Below the pieces are notes generated by a model. The model ran no database searches and had not been told where the DNA came from. It saw only the letters and a list, made by a program, of their open reading frames with translations. A stretch of DNA of 56,240 nucleotides. Origin: Actinomycetes bacterium. Its GTDB lineage: Bacteria > Actinomycetota > Actinomycetes > Propionibacteriales > Propionibacteriaceae. The stretch lies in assembly GCA_023392635.1 (NCBI GenBank), contig JAEVYS010000121.1, positions 1-56,240 on the forward strand. The letters are read 5' to 3'. Both the position numbers and the translations under genes were made by a program. Shown piece by piece: positions 15,670 through 24,359 of the stretch (its first letter is position 1; each line of letters opens with the position of its first letter).

Positions 15670-17286
15670 TCAGCCGTCGAGGAGACTCCGCTCGAGCCCG
15701 GTCCGCTCCGAGCGGTCGATGTCGACCACCAGCACCTCGAGGCCCTCCCAGGGACGGGCCAGCGCGCCGGAAACGCCGTCGGCGTCACCGAACCGTCGGG
15801 CGGGGACCCCGTAGCCCCGCGCGAGCGCCACCGGATCGACACCGGTCGGCGTGGCGAACACCCGCTCGAAGCTCCCGGCGAACCGCTCCTGCCCGTACTC
15901 GAGGGTGGCGAAGATGCTGCCGCCGCGATCGTCGGCCACCACGATCCGCAGGTCGGGACGCGGCTCGCCCGGTCCGATGGCCAGCGAGCCGGCGTCGTGG
16001 AAGAAGGTGAGGTCACCACAGAGCAGGGTCGTCGGGGCGGCTGTCGCGAGGGCGATCCCGGTCGCCGTGGCGAGGGTGCCGTCGATCCCGGCGAGCCCAC
16101 GGTTGGCATACACCGGCAGAGCGTCGCTGCGCACAGGGGCGAGGTCGGCGTCGCGAATGGGGTTGGAGTTGCCGAGGACCAGCACCCCGTCGGCAGGGAC
16201 GGAGCCGAGCACCAGCCGCGCAAGTTCCGGGCCGGCCAGGGCGCCTGAACCCTTCACGGCGGCCACCCGTGCGGCGGCCCGGACGTCGGCGGCCCGCCAG
16301 TCGTCGAGCCAGGCGCGGGGTCCGGGCGCGACCGACACGGCCGGCGCGACCAGACCGGCGCGCCACCCGGGGTCGAGGTAGTCAGGTGTGTCGGCGACCA
16401 CGACGACCTCCACGTCGGGCCTGGTGAGCAGCATCGTCACGGGGCGGGACAGCGTGGGCCGTCCGAACACGACCACGCGCTCCACCAGGCCACCCAGGCG
16501 GCCGGCGAGCAGGAGCCGTCCGGTGGCGAGCGCGTGCGCTCCCGCACGCGCGTTGCTGGACGGTTCGGCGAGCAGCGGGAGCCCGGCTTCTTCGGCGAAC
16601 CGGCGAGCCGCACGCCCGACGGCGGGCGCCGCGTCCCCGCACACCACGACCGTGGGCGGCGTGCCGGTGAGCTCCACCGGCTCCGGCGTCGAGGGCGTCC
16701 CGCCGCGGACCGCCGACGCCGCAGGCGGCGGCTCCACGCCGGAGTCCGCCGGCACGAGCGGCACCGACAGCTCGACGTTGAGCTGGACGGGACCGGGATG
16801 CCGGGAGAGGGTGCCCAGTGCCGCGAGGGTCGCCCTCGCCACCTGTGCGGTCCAGGACGGCGGCGGGGCCGCCGAACTGATCCGGGCGCGGTAACGGACG
16901 AACCCGCCGAACAGGTCCGACTGCTCCGTGGTCTGGTTCGCCCCGGTGCCCACGAGGGCCGCCGGGCGGTCGGCGGACACCACCACCAGCGGGACGCCGG
17001 AGTGGGACGCCTCCATCACCGCGGGCACCAGGTTGCCGACCGCGGTGCCGGACGTCGTCACCACCGGCACGCAACGCCCGGACGCCTTGGCCAGGCCGAG
17101 AGCAAGGAACCCGGCGCCGCGCTCGTCCACCCGCACGTGCAGGCGGAGCAGTCCGCGGGCCGCGGCCGCCGAGGCCACCAGGGCCAGCGGGGCGCTGCGT
17201 GAGCCCGGAGCCAGCACGAGGTCGGTGACGCCCTGCGCCAGGAGCTGGCCGATGACCCCCCGCGCGCAGGCGATCGAGTCGCTCAC
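15670..17286 (-). CDS. menD: SEPHCHC synthase (menaquinone)
   Basis: 538 aa ThDP-dependent enzyme that joins 2-oxoglutarate-derived succinic semialdehyde to isochorismate, the first committed step of menaquinone synthesis. The N-terminal LAPGSRSAPLAL motif and RVDERGAGF with Glu55 (the ThDP-activating Glu) are diagnostic; the C-terminal half has the GDLTFFHDAGSL ThDP segment. GTG start at 17286 overlaps the menC stop (GTGA). Last gene of the men operon; menB and an isochorismate synthase are not in the window. Confidence 0.93.
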   Translation of the reverse strand: MSDSIACARGVIGQLLAQGVTDLVLAPGSRSAPLALVASAAAARGLLRLHVRVDERGAGFLALGLAKASGRCVPVVTTSGTAVGNLVPAVMEASHSGVPLVVVSADRPAALVGTGANQTTEQSDLFGGFVRYRARISSAAPPPSWTAQVARATLAALGTLSRHPGPVQLNVELSVPLVPADSGVEPPPAASAVRGGTPSTPEPVELTGTPPTVVVCGDAAPAVGRAARRFAEEAGLPLLAEPSSNARAGAHALATGRLLLAGRLGGLVERVVVFGRPTLSRPVTMLLTRPDVEVVVVADTPDYLDPGWRAGLVAPAVSVAPGPRAWLDDWRAADVRAAARVAAVKGSGALAGPELARLVLGSVPADGVLVLGNSNPIRDADLAPVRSDALPVYANRGLAGIDGTLATATGIALATAAPTTLLCGDLTFFHDAGSLAIGPGEPRPDLRIVVADDRGGSIFATLEYGQERFAGSFERVFATPTGVDPVALARGYGVPARRFGDADGVSGALARPWEGLEVLVVDIDRSERTGLERSLLDG

Positions 17287-18254
17287 CGGACCTCCTGTCG
17301 TCCCAGCCGGGCGCCGTCCACCGTGGCCAGCCGTTCCAGCCAGGCCCTGGTTGCGGACGGACCCGCCCGCCAGTCGCCATTGTCGTCCACCGACACGGGG
17401 CGCACCGCGATCTCACCGTCCACCGCGACCAGCGGCTCGGCCGTGACGTCGGCCGTGAACATGGTCGCGGTGTTCAGGCCACACGCGTACGGCAGCTCCG
17501 GGAGCGCGGCGGCGAGCGCCACGCCCGCCGCCAGGCCCACCGAGCTCTCGAGGGCCGAGGACACGACGACCGGCAGCCCGAGCCGCTCGGCCAGCTCGAG
17601 GCACCGGCGCACCCCTCCCAGCGGTTGCACCTTCAGGACCGCGATGTCGGCCGCCTCCTCCGCCACCACGCGCTCCGGGTCGCCGCTGCGGCGGATGCTC
17701 TCGTCGGCGGCGATCGGCACGTCGATGCCGGCGCGGGCCAGCCGCCGGCGCAGCTGGGCCAGTTCCGGGACGCCGGCACAGGGCTGCTCGGCGTACTCGA
17801 GGCCGAAGCGGGCCAGCTCGCGCAGCCGGCGCTCGGCGGTGTCGACGTCCCAGAGGCCGTTGACGTCCACCCGCATCCGGCCGGCGGGACCGAGCGCATC
17901 GCGGACCGCCTCGACCCTGGCCAGGTCGTCCGCGAACGACTGCCCGGGCTCGGCGACCTTCACCTTGGCCGTCCGGCAGCCGGATGCGGCCACGAGCGCG
18001 TGCGCCCGGTCCGGGCCCACGGCGGGGACGGTCACGTTCACCGGGACCCGGTCGCGGACGGGCGGCGGGAACCCGGCGGAGGCGGCCTCGAGGCTGGCCC
18101 GCCACCAGGCGTCGATCTCGGGGGTGGTGTACTCGGCGAACGGGCTCCACTCGGCCCAGCCCACCGGTCCGCGCACGAGGAGCCCCTCGCGGACGGTGAT
18201 CCCGCGGAACCGGTGGCGCAGCGGCAGCGCGAACGCGACCGCCTCCCAGGACAT
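17283..18254 (-). CDS. menC: o-Succinylbenzoate synthase
   Basis: 323 aa enolase-superfamily enzyme that dehydrates SHCHC to o-succinylbenzoate. Barrel residues expected for the family are visible: KVK in TAKVKVAE, Asp in RVDVNGLWD, Glu in EYAEQPC, Asp in AADES and Lys in AVLKVQPLGG. The ATG at 18254 (MSWEAVAF) matches the short actinobacterial MenC type; the upstream in-frame extension is Arg/Pro-rich and non-coding. It sits nine nt after menA and is coupled to menD. Confidence 0.92.
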   Translation of the reverse strand: MSWEAVAFALPLRHRFRGITVREGLLVRGPVGWAEWSPFAEYTTPEIDAWWRASLEAASAGFPPPVRDRVPVNVTVPAVGPDRAHALVAASGCRTAKVKVAEPGQSFADDLARVEAVRDALGPAGRMRVDVNGLWDVDTAERRLRELARFGLEYAEQPCAGVPELAQLRRRLARAGIDVPIAADESIRRSGDPERVVAEEAADIAVLKVQPLGGVRRCLELAERLGLPVVVSSALESSVGLAAGVALAAALPELPYACGLNTATMFTADVTAEPLVAVDGEIAVRPVSVDDNGDWRAGPSATRAWLERLATVDGARLGRQEVR

Positions 18255-18262
18255 CGTGGACC

Positions 18263-19141
18263 TCAGCGGGCGATCAGGAGGCCGACGAACAGTCCCGCCG
18301 CGCAGGCGAGTTCTGCCAGTCCTGTGTTCTTGAGGACGGGAATCAGCTCGCGGCCGGTGACTCCCCGGACCACCTCGCGCACCGGCCCAGCCAGCAGGAC
18401 GGCCATGATCAGGCCGAGGAGGGCCCACCACGAGCTGGTGGCCGCGACCCCGATCACCCCCACGCCGGCGAGTGCGAGGAGCCCGAGGAAGAACCGGCGG
18501 GTACCGGCGTCGCCCAGCCGCGTGGCGAGCGTGCGCTTGCCTGCGGCGCGGTCGCCGTCGAGGTCACGCAGGTTGTTCGCCACCAGGATCGCGCACGCCA
18601 GGGCACCGATGGCGATCGCGGTCCACCAGGTCGCTGCCGGGATCCGGCCGACCTGGATGTAGACGGTGCCCGTGACCGCCACCAGCCCGAAGAAGAGGAA
18701 CACGAACAGCTCGCCCAGGCCCAGATAGCCGTACGGTCGGCGCCCGCCCGTGTAGTACCAGGCGGCGGCGATCGCGGCGGCTCCCACCCCCAGCAGCCAC
18801 CAGTGGCCCGTGACCAGCACGACCGCGAGGCCGGCGAGCGCAGAAAGGGCGAAACAGCCGAACGCCGCGCTGCGCACCCGACGCGGCTCGACGAGTCCGG
18901 AGCCGACCAGGCGGAGCGGGCCCACGCGGGCGGCGTCGGTACCGCGGATGCCGTCGGAGTAGTCATTGGCGAAGTTCACGCCGACCTGCAGCGCCAGGGC
19001 CACGACCAGGGCGAGAGCGGCCAGCAGCGGGGAGAACGATCGTTCGAACCAGGCGATGGCACTGCCGGCGAGCACCGGCGCGAGGGCGGCCGGCAGGGTG
19101 CGGGGACGCGCACCCTCGATCCACTCAGCCGCTGTCGCCAT
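18263..19141 (-). CDS. menA: 1,4-Dihydroxy-2-naphthoate polyprenyltransferase
   Basis: 292 aa UbiA-family integral membrane prenyltransferase that attaches the polyprenyl tail to DHNA. Two aspartate-rich motifs are clear: NFANDYSDGIRGTD (about residues 56-69) and DLDGDRAAGKRTLA (about 194-207). Roughly eight or nine transmembrane helices. The ATG at 19141 lies inside the end of menE, a 17-nt overlap, so both are cotranscribed and probably coupled. Confidence 0.94.
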   Translation of the reverse strand: MATAAEWIEGARPRTLPAALAPVLAGSAIAWFERSFSPLLAALALVVALALQVGVNFANDYSDGIRGTDAARVGPLRLVGSGLVEPRRVRSAAFGCFALSALAGLAVVLVTGHWWLLGVGAAAIAAAWYYTGGRRPYGYLGLGELFVFLFFGLVAVTGTVYIQVGRIPAATWWTAIAIGALACAILVANNLRDLDGDRAAGKRTLATRLGDAGTRRFFLGLLALAGVGVIGVAATSSWWALLGLIMAVLLAGPVREVVRGVTGRELIPVLKNTGLAELACAAGLFVGLLIAR

Positions 19142-20216
19142 CGTCGCCCTTCTGCCAGTGCCGGAGGAGCGCCCCCCGGTCGATCTTGCCCAGTGATGTG
19201 TACGCCAACCCGGCTACCCGTCGCAATTCGCGGGGCAGGGCGGGGCCGCCCAGGACCGCGTGCAGCCGGGACCGGACCTCCTCCAGGTCGAGCCCGGCGG
19301 TCGTCACCGCGACGACCCGCACCCCCCACCGCTCGTCGGGCACCGCGAGGAGGGCCAGTACGCCGGGCCCGAACTCTGCGTCGCACGCCCGCTGGGCGGC
19401 GGCCAGGTCCACGTTATGCCCGCCGGTGGTGACCACATCGTCGATGCGCCCGAGCACCTCCAGGCGTCCCTGCGTCCAGCGGCCCCGGTCGTTCGTGCGG
19501 ACGAGGTCTCCGGTGAGCACCTCCCGGGTCAGGTCCGGACGCAGCCGGTACCCGGAGAACGCCATCGGTCCGCCCAGGCTGATGCGTCCGTCCTCGAGGT
19601 CGACCCGCACACCGTCCAGGGGGACCCCCTCGTAGACGCAGCCACCGCAGGTCTCGCTCATGCCGTAGGTGGTGACCACGCGGAGCCCGGCGTCGGCGGC
19701 ACGTTCCCGCAGGGCGGTGGGTACCGCGCTGCCCCCGACGAGGATGGCGGCGTAGCCGCCCAGGAGGTCGACCAGGGCGGACCGGGAGAGGGCCCGGTCG
19801 AGTTGGGCGGCGACCAGGGAGAGGTAGCTGCGGGTGCCCGCCGGGGGCAGGTCGGCGAGGTCGGTCCGCGCGAACTCCACCGCCCTGCCGGCCACGACCG
19901 CGCGGGCGATGGTCATCAGCCCCGCGACGTGCTCGGTCGGGAGCGCACACACCCAGTCGCCGGCACCGCCGAGGCGCTCGTGGGTCGCGCCGGCCGCGAA
20001 CCGGATCGCCGCCCGGCTGAGCACGACCGCCTTCGGGTCCCCGGTGGAACCGGACGTGGTGACCACGGCGGCAGCGTCCGGTTCGGTCACGTCCTGTTCG
20101 ATCGCGAGCGCCGCGAGCTGACGCGGGCCCGGCCGGGGGGCGACGGGCGGCCCACCGGCAAGGGCGTCGGCGACCCCGGCGACGAGGTCGGTGCCGAGGA
20201 GCACCCGCATTCGCAT
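19125..20216 (-). CDS. menE: o-Succinylbenzoate-CoA ligase
   Basis: 363 aa acyl-adenylate-forming enzyme. The AMP-binding P-loop TTSGSTGDPKAVVLS (about 54-68), the YGMSETCGGCVY motif and a C-terminal LGKIDRGALL with the adenylation Lys are present. It is shorter than E. coli MenE, as usual in actinobacteria. The start is either ATG at 20216 or the ATG two codons later; a GGTGGGGGA stretch precedes the first. First gene of menE-menA-menC-menD, divergent from the transglycosylase gene. Confidence 0.92.
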   Translation of the reverse strand: MRMRVLLGTDLVAGVADALAGGPPVAPRPGPRQLAALAIEQDVTEPDAAAVVTTSGSTGDPKAVVLSRAAIRFAAGATHERLGGAGDWVCALPTEHVAGLMTIARAVVAGRAVEFARTDLADLPPAGTRSYLSLVAAQLDRALSRSALVDLLGGYAAILVGGSAVPTALRERAADAGLRVVTTYGMSETCGGCVYEGVPLDGVRVDLEDGRISLGGPMAFSGYRLRPDLTREVLTGDLVRTNDRGRWTQGRLEVLGRIDDVVTTGGHNVDLAAAQRACDAEFGPGVLALLAVPDERWGVRVVAVTTAGLDLEEVRSRLHAVLGGPALPRELRRVAGLAYTSLGKIDRGALLRHWQKGDDGDSG

Positions 20217-20351
20217 TCCCCCACCCTAACCAGCCGGCGGCGCAGGCCCGTGAGGGTTCGGCGGGCGCCGGGACGGGCGGGCGGCGGATCCCGCGTCCTG
20301 CGCGAGAAGCTGAAGTTTACCTGAGAGCTTCCTTATGGAAGACTGCACCCC

Positions 20352-20921
20352 GTGCTCAATCCCCGGTCGCTGCGCAGAGGCGTCGTCGCCCTCGTCGCCC
20401 TGATCGGGTTGTCCTCCGCACTGCCGGGATCGGCAGCCCTTGCGGCCACCTCGCCGGCGTCGACCGGCGGGAGCTCCGGCGGCGTGTCCACCGAGGACCT
20501 CGCCGCCTACCGGCGCGCGCTGCTGGACAAGCAAGGCTCTGCGGTCGACATCAGCAACGAGACGATCCGGGCCCTGCACGCGCTCGAGGTGCAGCGGCTC
20601 GGCTACGAGCCCTCGGTCACCGACCCGCGCGAGATCGCCCGCCAGATGATGGTCAACAAGTACGGGTGGGGCGAGGACCAGTTCGCCTGCTACGACAAGA
20701 TCATCATGCGCGAGAGCAAGTGGAACCCGTACGCCGACAACCCGCGCTCCAGCGCCTACGGCATCCCGCAGGCGCTGCCGGGCAGCAAGATGGCGTCGGC
20801 GGGCGCGGACTGGCGCACCAACCCGGCCACCCAGATCCGCTGGGGCCTCGGCTACGTGGAGAGCCGTTACGGCACCCCGTGCGGCGCGTGGGGTTTCAAG
20901 CGCTGGCACGGCTGGTACTGA
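20352..20921 (+). CDS. Secreted lytic transglycosylase-like protein
   Basis: 189 aa. A signal peptide (about 1-32, LRRG followed by a hydrophobic stretch and an AALAA site) is followed by a Ser/Gly linker, a helical spacer and a C-terminal SLT/lysozyme-like domain. The probable catalytic Glu121 lies in IIMRESKWNP, followed by AYGIPQALPGSKMAS and a C-terminal WGFKRWHGWY typical of actinobacterial cell-wall transglycosylases. GTG start at 20352; GGAAG lies about ten bases upstream. It likely cleaves peptidoglycan during growth or resuscitation. Single gene ending at a strong hairpin. Confidence 0.85.
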   Translation: MLNPRSLRRGVVALVALIGLSSALPGSAALAATSPASTGGSSGGVSTEDLAAYRRALLDKQGSAVDISNETIRALHALEVQRLGYEPSVTDPREIARQMMVNKYGWGEDQFACYDKIIMRESKWNPYADNPRSSAYGIPQALPGSKMASAGADWRTNPATQIRWGLGYVESRYGTPCGAWGFKRWHGWY

Positions 20922-20940
20922 CCGCCGTCACCACGACGCA

Positions 20941-20968
20941 GAAGCCGCCGGCAGGCGCCGGCGGCTTC
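20941..20968. terminator. Bidirectional terminator hairpin
   Basis: Perfect 12-bp stem GAAGCCGCCGGC / GCCGGCGGCTTC with loop AGGC between the convergent transglycosylase and response-regulator genes. No long T-run, but position and stability fit a shared terminator. Confidence 0.65.
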
Positions 20969-20983
20969 GTCCATCGGGAAGGG

Positions 20984-21631
20984 CTACTGGTGCGGTTCGA
21001 CGGGCGGCACGATGCCGTCCTCGATCGCGCGTCGGAACAGGTCCAGCTTGCTGGCCGCCGGCCGGTTCACGTTGGTGTACTTCACGCGGATGCGCTTGAG
21101 GTACTCCTTGACGCTGTTCTCGGTGATGGTGAGCCGTTCGGCCACCTCGGGCACCTCGAACCCGCCGGCGTAGAGCCCGAGCACCTCACGTTCGCGGGGG
21201 CCGAGGTTCGCGGCGACGTAGGACGCGTCACCTTCGATGGCGGCCAGGATCTCCTGGCTGATCACGACCTGGCCCTCGGAGACCGCCTCGATCGAGGCGA
21301 TCGTCACCGCGATCGGCTCGGCCTTCCGGCACACGCCTGCGGCACCGCCGGCGAGCGCCCTGCGGAGCAGCCGGACGTTGTCGGCGATCGAGTAGACGAG
21401 GACCTTGTAGCCGGCGTCGATCAGTCGCTCGGTGTTGTCGAGGGGGTCCGAGCCGTCGTCGAGCTGGAGGTCGAGCAGGACGACATCGGCCTGCACCCCC
21501 TTGTCGAGGAACTCGGGGACGGTGCCGGCGCCGTCCACCAGGGTGACTTGGTGGCCGGGGTGGGCTTGGAGGGCGGCTGAGACCCCGAGGCGAATGGCCT
21601 CGTGGTCGTCGATAACGGCAGTGGTGATCAT
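20984..21631 (-). CDS. NarL/LuxR-type response regulator
   Basis: 215 aa. The receiver domain (1-120) has acidic DD at 8-9 and phospho-acceptor Asp54 in VLLDLQLDDG. A LuxR HTH follows (about 143-200, REREVLGLYAGGFEVPEVAERL and the recognition helix ITENSVKEYLKRI). The usual receiver Lys is displaced to CRKAEP. It lies 11 nt after the histidine kinase gene and is the last gene of the operon that begins at the FMN riboswitch. Target genes are unknown. Confidence 0.88.
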   Translation of the reverse strand: MITTAVIDDHEAIRLGVSAALQAHPGHQVTLVDGAGTVPEFLDKGVQADVVLLDLQLDDGSDPLDNTERLIDAGYKVLVYSIADNVRLLRRALAGGAAGVCRKAEPIAVTIASIEAVSEGQVVISQEILAAIEGDASYVAANLGPREREVLGLYAGGFEVPEVAERLTITENSVKEYLKRIRVKYTNVNRPAASKLDLFRRAIEDGIVPPVEPHQ

Positions 21632-21642
21632 CAGGCGACAGC

Positions 21643-23850
21643 CTAACGCGTACTGACCCGGCCGCTGGCATCGAGCCCGATCAATTCGCTGCTGCCGTCA
21701 TCGCGGACGGCCAGCACCGTGACCACGTCCTCGTAGCCCTCGGGAGCGGCACGGGCGACGACCCGCTTCGTGCTGGAGTCGGTGAGCAGCTTGCCCAGGT
21801 GCCGGGTCAGGGCGGCGCGAACGTCTTCGGGCAGGCGGGTGCCACGGCTGTCGACCAGCCGGACGTCGACACCCCGCCCGCGCGCCACCTCGATGGCGTC
21901 GGAGGTGAGCTCGGTGACCAGGTTGCCGGCGCGCATCGCGTCCCGCAGGCGGCTCTCCTGGGCCAGGCAGGCCGCCCGCTCCTCGTCGCTGAGCGCGTGG
22001 TCGGTGTCAGCGATGCGGGTGAGCAGCGGCCCGACCTGGGCGCGCAGCTGGGTGAGCCACACGTCGCGCAGTACCAGCTTGGAGAAGCTCTGCGCGATGG
22101 CCTTGTTGGCAGCCGCGGACGACCGCCGCGACGCGTTCAGGCGGTCGCCCATGTCGATCAGCCACGTCTGCAGCAGTTGCGCGACCAGCATCCACGAGAA
22201 CGGCATGAAGCCGACCCGCAGGGTGTCACCCACCCCCATGTCGTGGGTGATGGCCCACACCGCCGAGACGACGGCGAAGAGGCCCACGCCGGTCCAGGCC
22301 ACCCGCTCCTGGCCGCGCACCAGGACGGTGACCAGCAGCACCATGACCACGCTGCTGTGCCAGGTCGCGTAACCCGGCCAGTGGCCGTTCGGCAGCACCG
22401 CCTGGACGATCAGGGTGACGGCCATCAGCAGCACCACGACGAGGACCGCGTTGCGCATCTTCATCGGGTTGTCCTCGGTGCGGGACAGCGTGAGCCAGGT
22501 GGCGAGCACCGCGAGCGCCTGCGCGAGGAAGACCGGCCAGATCGACGTCACCTGGTCGAGGCTGGTCCAGCCGAGGAGGAACTGGAGGCCGACGAGCACC
22601 CAAACCAGCCGCACGAGCAGCGGCCGGGACAGGTCGGGGATGTCGGCGAGCACCCGGCCGGCGCGCCGGCGTCGGGGCTGCTCCGCCTCGGTGAGAGCAC
22701 CCTCGTCCGGAATCCAGGTGAGGTTCACCACCGTGCCGGTGCCCGGCGAGGAGTGGATCTCCGCCCGGCCGCCGATGGCCCACATCCGGTACACCACCGA
22801 GACCTGCAGTCCGAGGCGTCGCTTCGGCACGAGATCCGGGTCGAAGCCGACGCCGTTGTCGGCGATCGAGATCATCACGGCGCCGGTCTCGGGGCTGGTC
22901 AACGTGACCTCGACATCGTCGGCGCCGGAGTGCTTGGCCACGTTCAGCGCGACCTCGCGCACGACCATGCCGAGCGTGCTCGCGACCTGCTGCGGCACGG
23001 CCAGCCCCTCTACCTCGGAGACGAACCGGGCCTGTGGCACGAGGGCGCTGACGACGTCGGTGACCAGCCAGGTGAGCTGGTCACCGGTGACCGGCAGGCG
23101 GGCCTCGGTCGGCGCCTCGGCCTGCGCGAGGCGGTCGACGGCGCGCTGCGCCTGCTGTGCGACGTGGACGTCGCCGGGCGCGTGCGCCGCGGCGACCAGG
23201 GTGGTCATGACCTCGTCGTGGACGATGCCGTCGAGGCGGTGCCGCTCCTCGAGGAGCGCCTCCTCGATGGCCGCGTCGGTCGCCTCCTTGCGGGTGGCCG
23301 CCTCCGCCTCGTCCAGCTCCTTGAAGGCGTTGCTCACCACCCCCAGCGCGACGATCACCACCGAGGCGTTCATGACCAGGTTGATCATGTCCTGGAACGC
23401 GCCCAGCAGGGACGCACTCTGGCCGGACGGCGTCATGCGCACGGCGGCGAACAGCAGCCCCGAAGCGATGGCGTAGGCGAAGCCCCAGCCGGTGCCCGTG
23501 GTGACCGCCAGGCAGATGGCGGCAACGCCGAGGGTCATCCACAGCCACGGGCTGCTCGAGGCGACCTCGCCGGACCGCCACGCCGCCGGCCAGGTGATCA
23601 GTCCGAACGTGACCACGGTGACGTAGCTCAGGGCGAAGGGCCGGATCTGCCAGCCCACGAAGCTCGCGACCATCATCCCGATGCTGGCCACGACGATGCC
23701 GCCACCGACCACGACCATCCACCAGGCGGCCAGGTCGGGGATCTGGTCGACGGCGGCGAGCGAGGCGGGGATCAGGGTGCCGAGGCAGAACAGGGCCACG
23801 CCCCGGTCCACCCACGCCGACAGCTGCGACGTCTTCGGCTTGATGTTCAC
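21643..23850 (-). CDS. Sensor histidine kinase with two membrane blocks
   Basis: 735 aa. A first hydrophobic block of about five or six helices (residues 15-175) is followed by a coiled linker and a HisKA_3-type dimerisation helix with His211 in GIVHDEVMTTL. A GHKL ATPase comes next (N-box VREVALNVAKHSG, G1 ADNGVGFDP, later SSPGTGTVV, to about 385). Then comes a second membrane block (about 410-570) and a C-terminal cytoplasmic helical region with another candidate ATPase remnant. A kinase core between two membrane domains is uncommon. GTG start at 23850 directly abuts the stop of the deaminase gene. Partner of the NarL-type regulator downstream; the signal is unknown. Confidence 0.85.
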   Translation of the reverse strand: MNIKPKTSQLSAWVDRGVALFCLGTLIPASLAAVDQIPDLAAWWMVVVGGGIVVASIGMMVASFVGWQIRPFALSYVTVVTFGLITWPAAWRSGEVASSSPWLWMTLGVAAICLAVTTGTGWGFAYAIASGLLFAAVRMTPSGQSASLLGAFQDMINLVMNASVVIVALGVVSNAFKELDEAEAATRKEATDAAIEEALLEERHRLDGIVHDEVMTTLVAAAHAPGDVHVAQQAQRAVDRLAQAEAPTEARLPVTGDQLTWLVTDVVSALVPQARFVSEVEGLAVPQQVASTLGMVVREVALNVAKHSGADDVEVTLTSPETGAVMISIADNGVGFDPDLVPKRRLGLQVSVVYRMWAIGGRAEIHSSPGTGTVVNLTWIPDEGALTEAEQPRRRRAGRVLADIPDLSRPLLVRLVWVLVGLQFLLGWTSLDQVTSIWPVFLAQALAVLATWLTLSRTEDNPMKMRNAVLVVVLLMAVTLIVQAVLPNGHWPGYATWHSSVVMVLLVTVLVRGQERVAWTGVGLFAVVSAVWAITHDMGVGDTLRVGFMPFSWMLVAQLLQTWLIDMGDRLNASRRSSAAANKAIAQSFSKLVLRDVWLTQLRAQVGPLLTRIADTDHALSDEERAACLAQESRLRDAMRAGNLVTELTSDAIEVARGRGVDVRLVDSRGTRLPEDVRAALTRHLGKLLTDSSTKRVVARAAPEGYEDVVTVLAVRDDGSSELIGLDASGRVSTR

Positions 23851-24294
23851 CTACCGGCTCCAGTCCACCAGTCCGTCGCCGTCGTGCTCGCCGTCCGGCC
23901 AGACCGCACGGACGATGCCGGCCGCGGCGAGCGCCTTGCGGCACCCCGGGCACGGCGGGTCGGTGATGTAGGCGGTCGCGCCCTTGGTGTCACGGGTCGC
24001 GAACAGCAGCGCGTTCACCTCTGCGTGGATCGCGATGCAGAAGCCGGGAGTGCCCGGGCGGTCGTAGTCGCCGAGCCCGGGCACCTGGTCATAGCCGAGT
24101 TGGCCGCGGGGACAGGCGCCCTCCAGGCAGTCGGGGCGTCCCGGCGCGGCACCGTTGTAGCCGGTCGCGATGATCCTGCGGTCGAGGACGAGCACGGCGC
24201 CCACCCTTCGCCGCGTGCACTTGGCGCGGGTGGCCACAGCGGAGGCGATGGTGAGGAAGTACTCGTCCCACCCAGGTACCAGGTGCTCGCTCAT
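23851..24294 (-). CDS. dCMP deaminase-like cytidine/deoxycytidylate deaminase family protein
   Basis: 147 aa zinc deaminase. The active site HAEVNALL has ligand His90 and catalytic Glu92, and PPCPGCRKAL has ligands Cys115 and Cys118. The CLEGACPRG segment with GYNGAAPGRP is typical of deoxycytidylate deaminases (ComEB/dCMP type), which make dUMP. A GAGGAGG site precedes the ATG at 24294. It lies 65 nt after the RibY-like gene and touches the kinase gene. Being behind an FMN riboswitch is odd for a dCMP deaminase. A role in a riboflavin-related deamination (compare the RibD deaminase domain) is a possibility but not shown by sequence. Confidence 0.82.
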   Translation of the reverse strand: MSEHLVPGWDEYFLTIASAVATRAKCTRRRVGAVLVLDRRIIATGYNGAAPGRPDCLEGACPRGQLGYDQVPGLGDYDRPGTPGFCIAIHAEVNALLFATRDTKGATAYITDPPCPGCRKALAAAGIVRAVWPDGEHDGDGLVDWSR

Positions 24295-24359
24295 CGGCCT
24301 CCTCGATCGGAGAACATTGTCTCCTGATTGTCCAGAGGTTATCTGTTGTCACACCTGTT

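Noticed and set aside
15670..20216. Whether the men operon is part of the inositol regulon
   Set aside because: The nearest decamer lies beyond the menD stop and faces the transaldolase promoter; nothing similar lies before menE.
21799..24327. 842-codon plus-strand frame opposite the histidine kinase and deaminase
   Set aside because: Composition is low-complexity (His, Asp, Gln, Arg, Gly), with no motif; the minus strand carries complete kinase and deaminase signatures.
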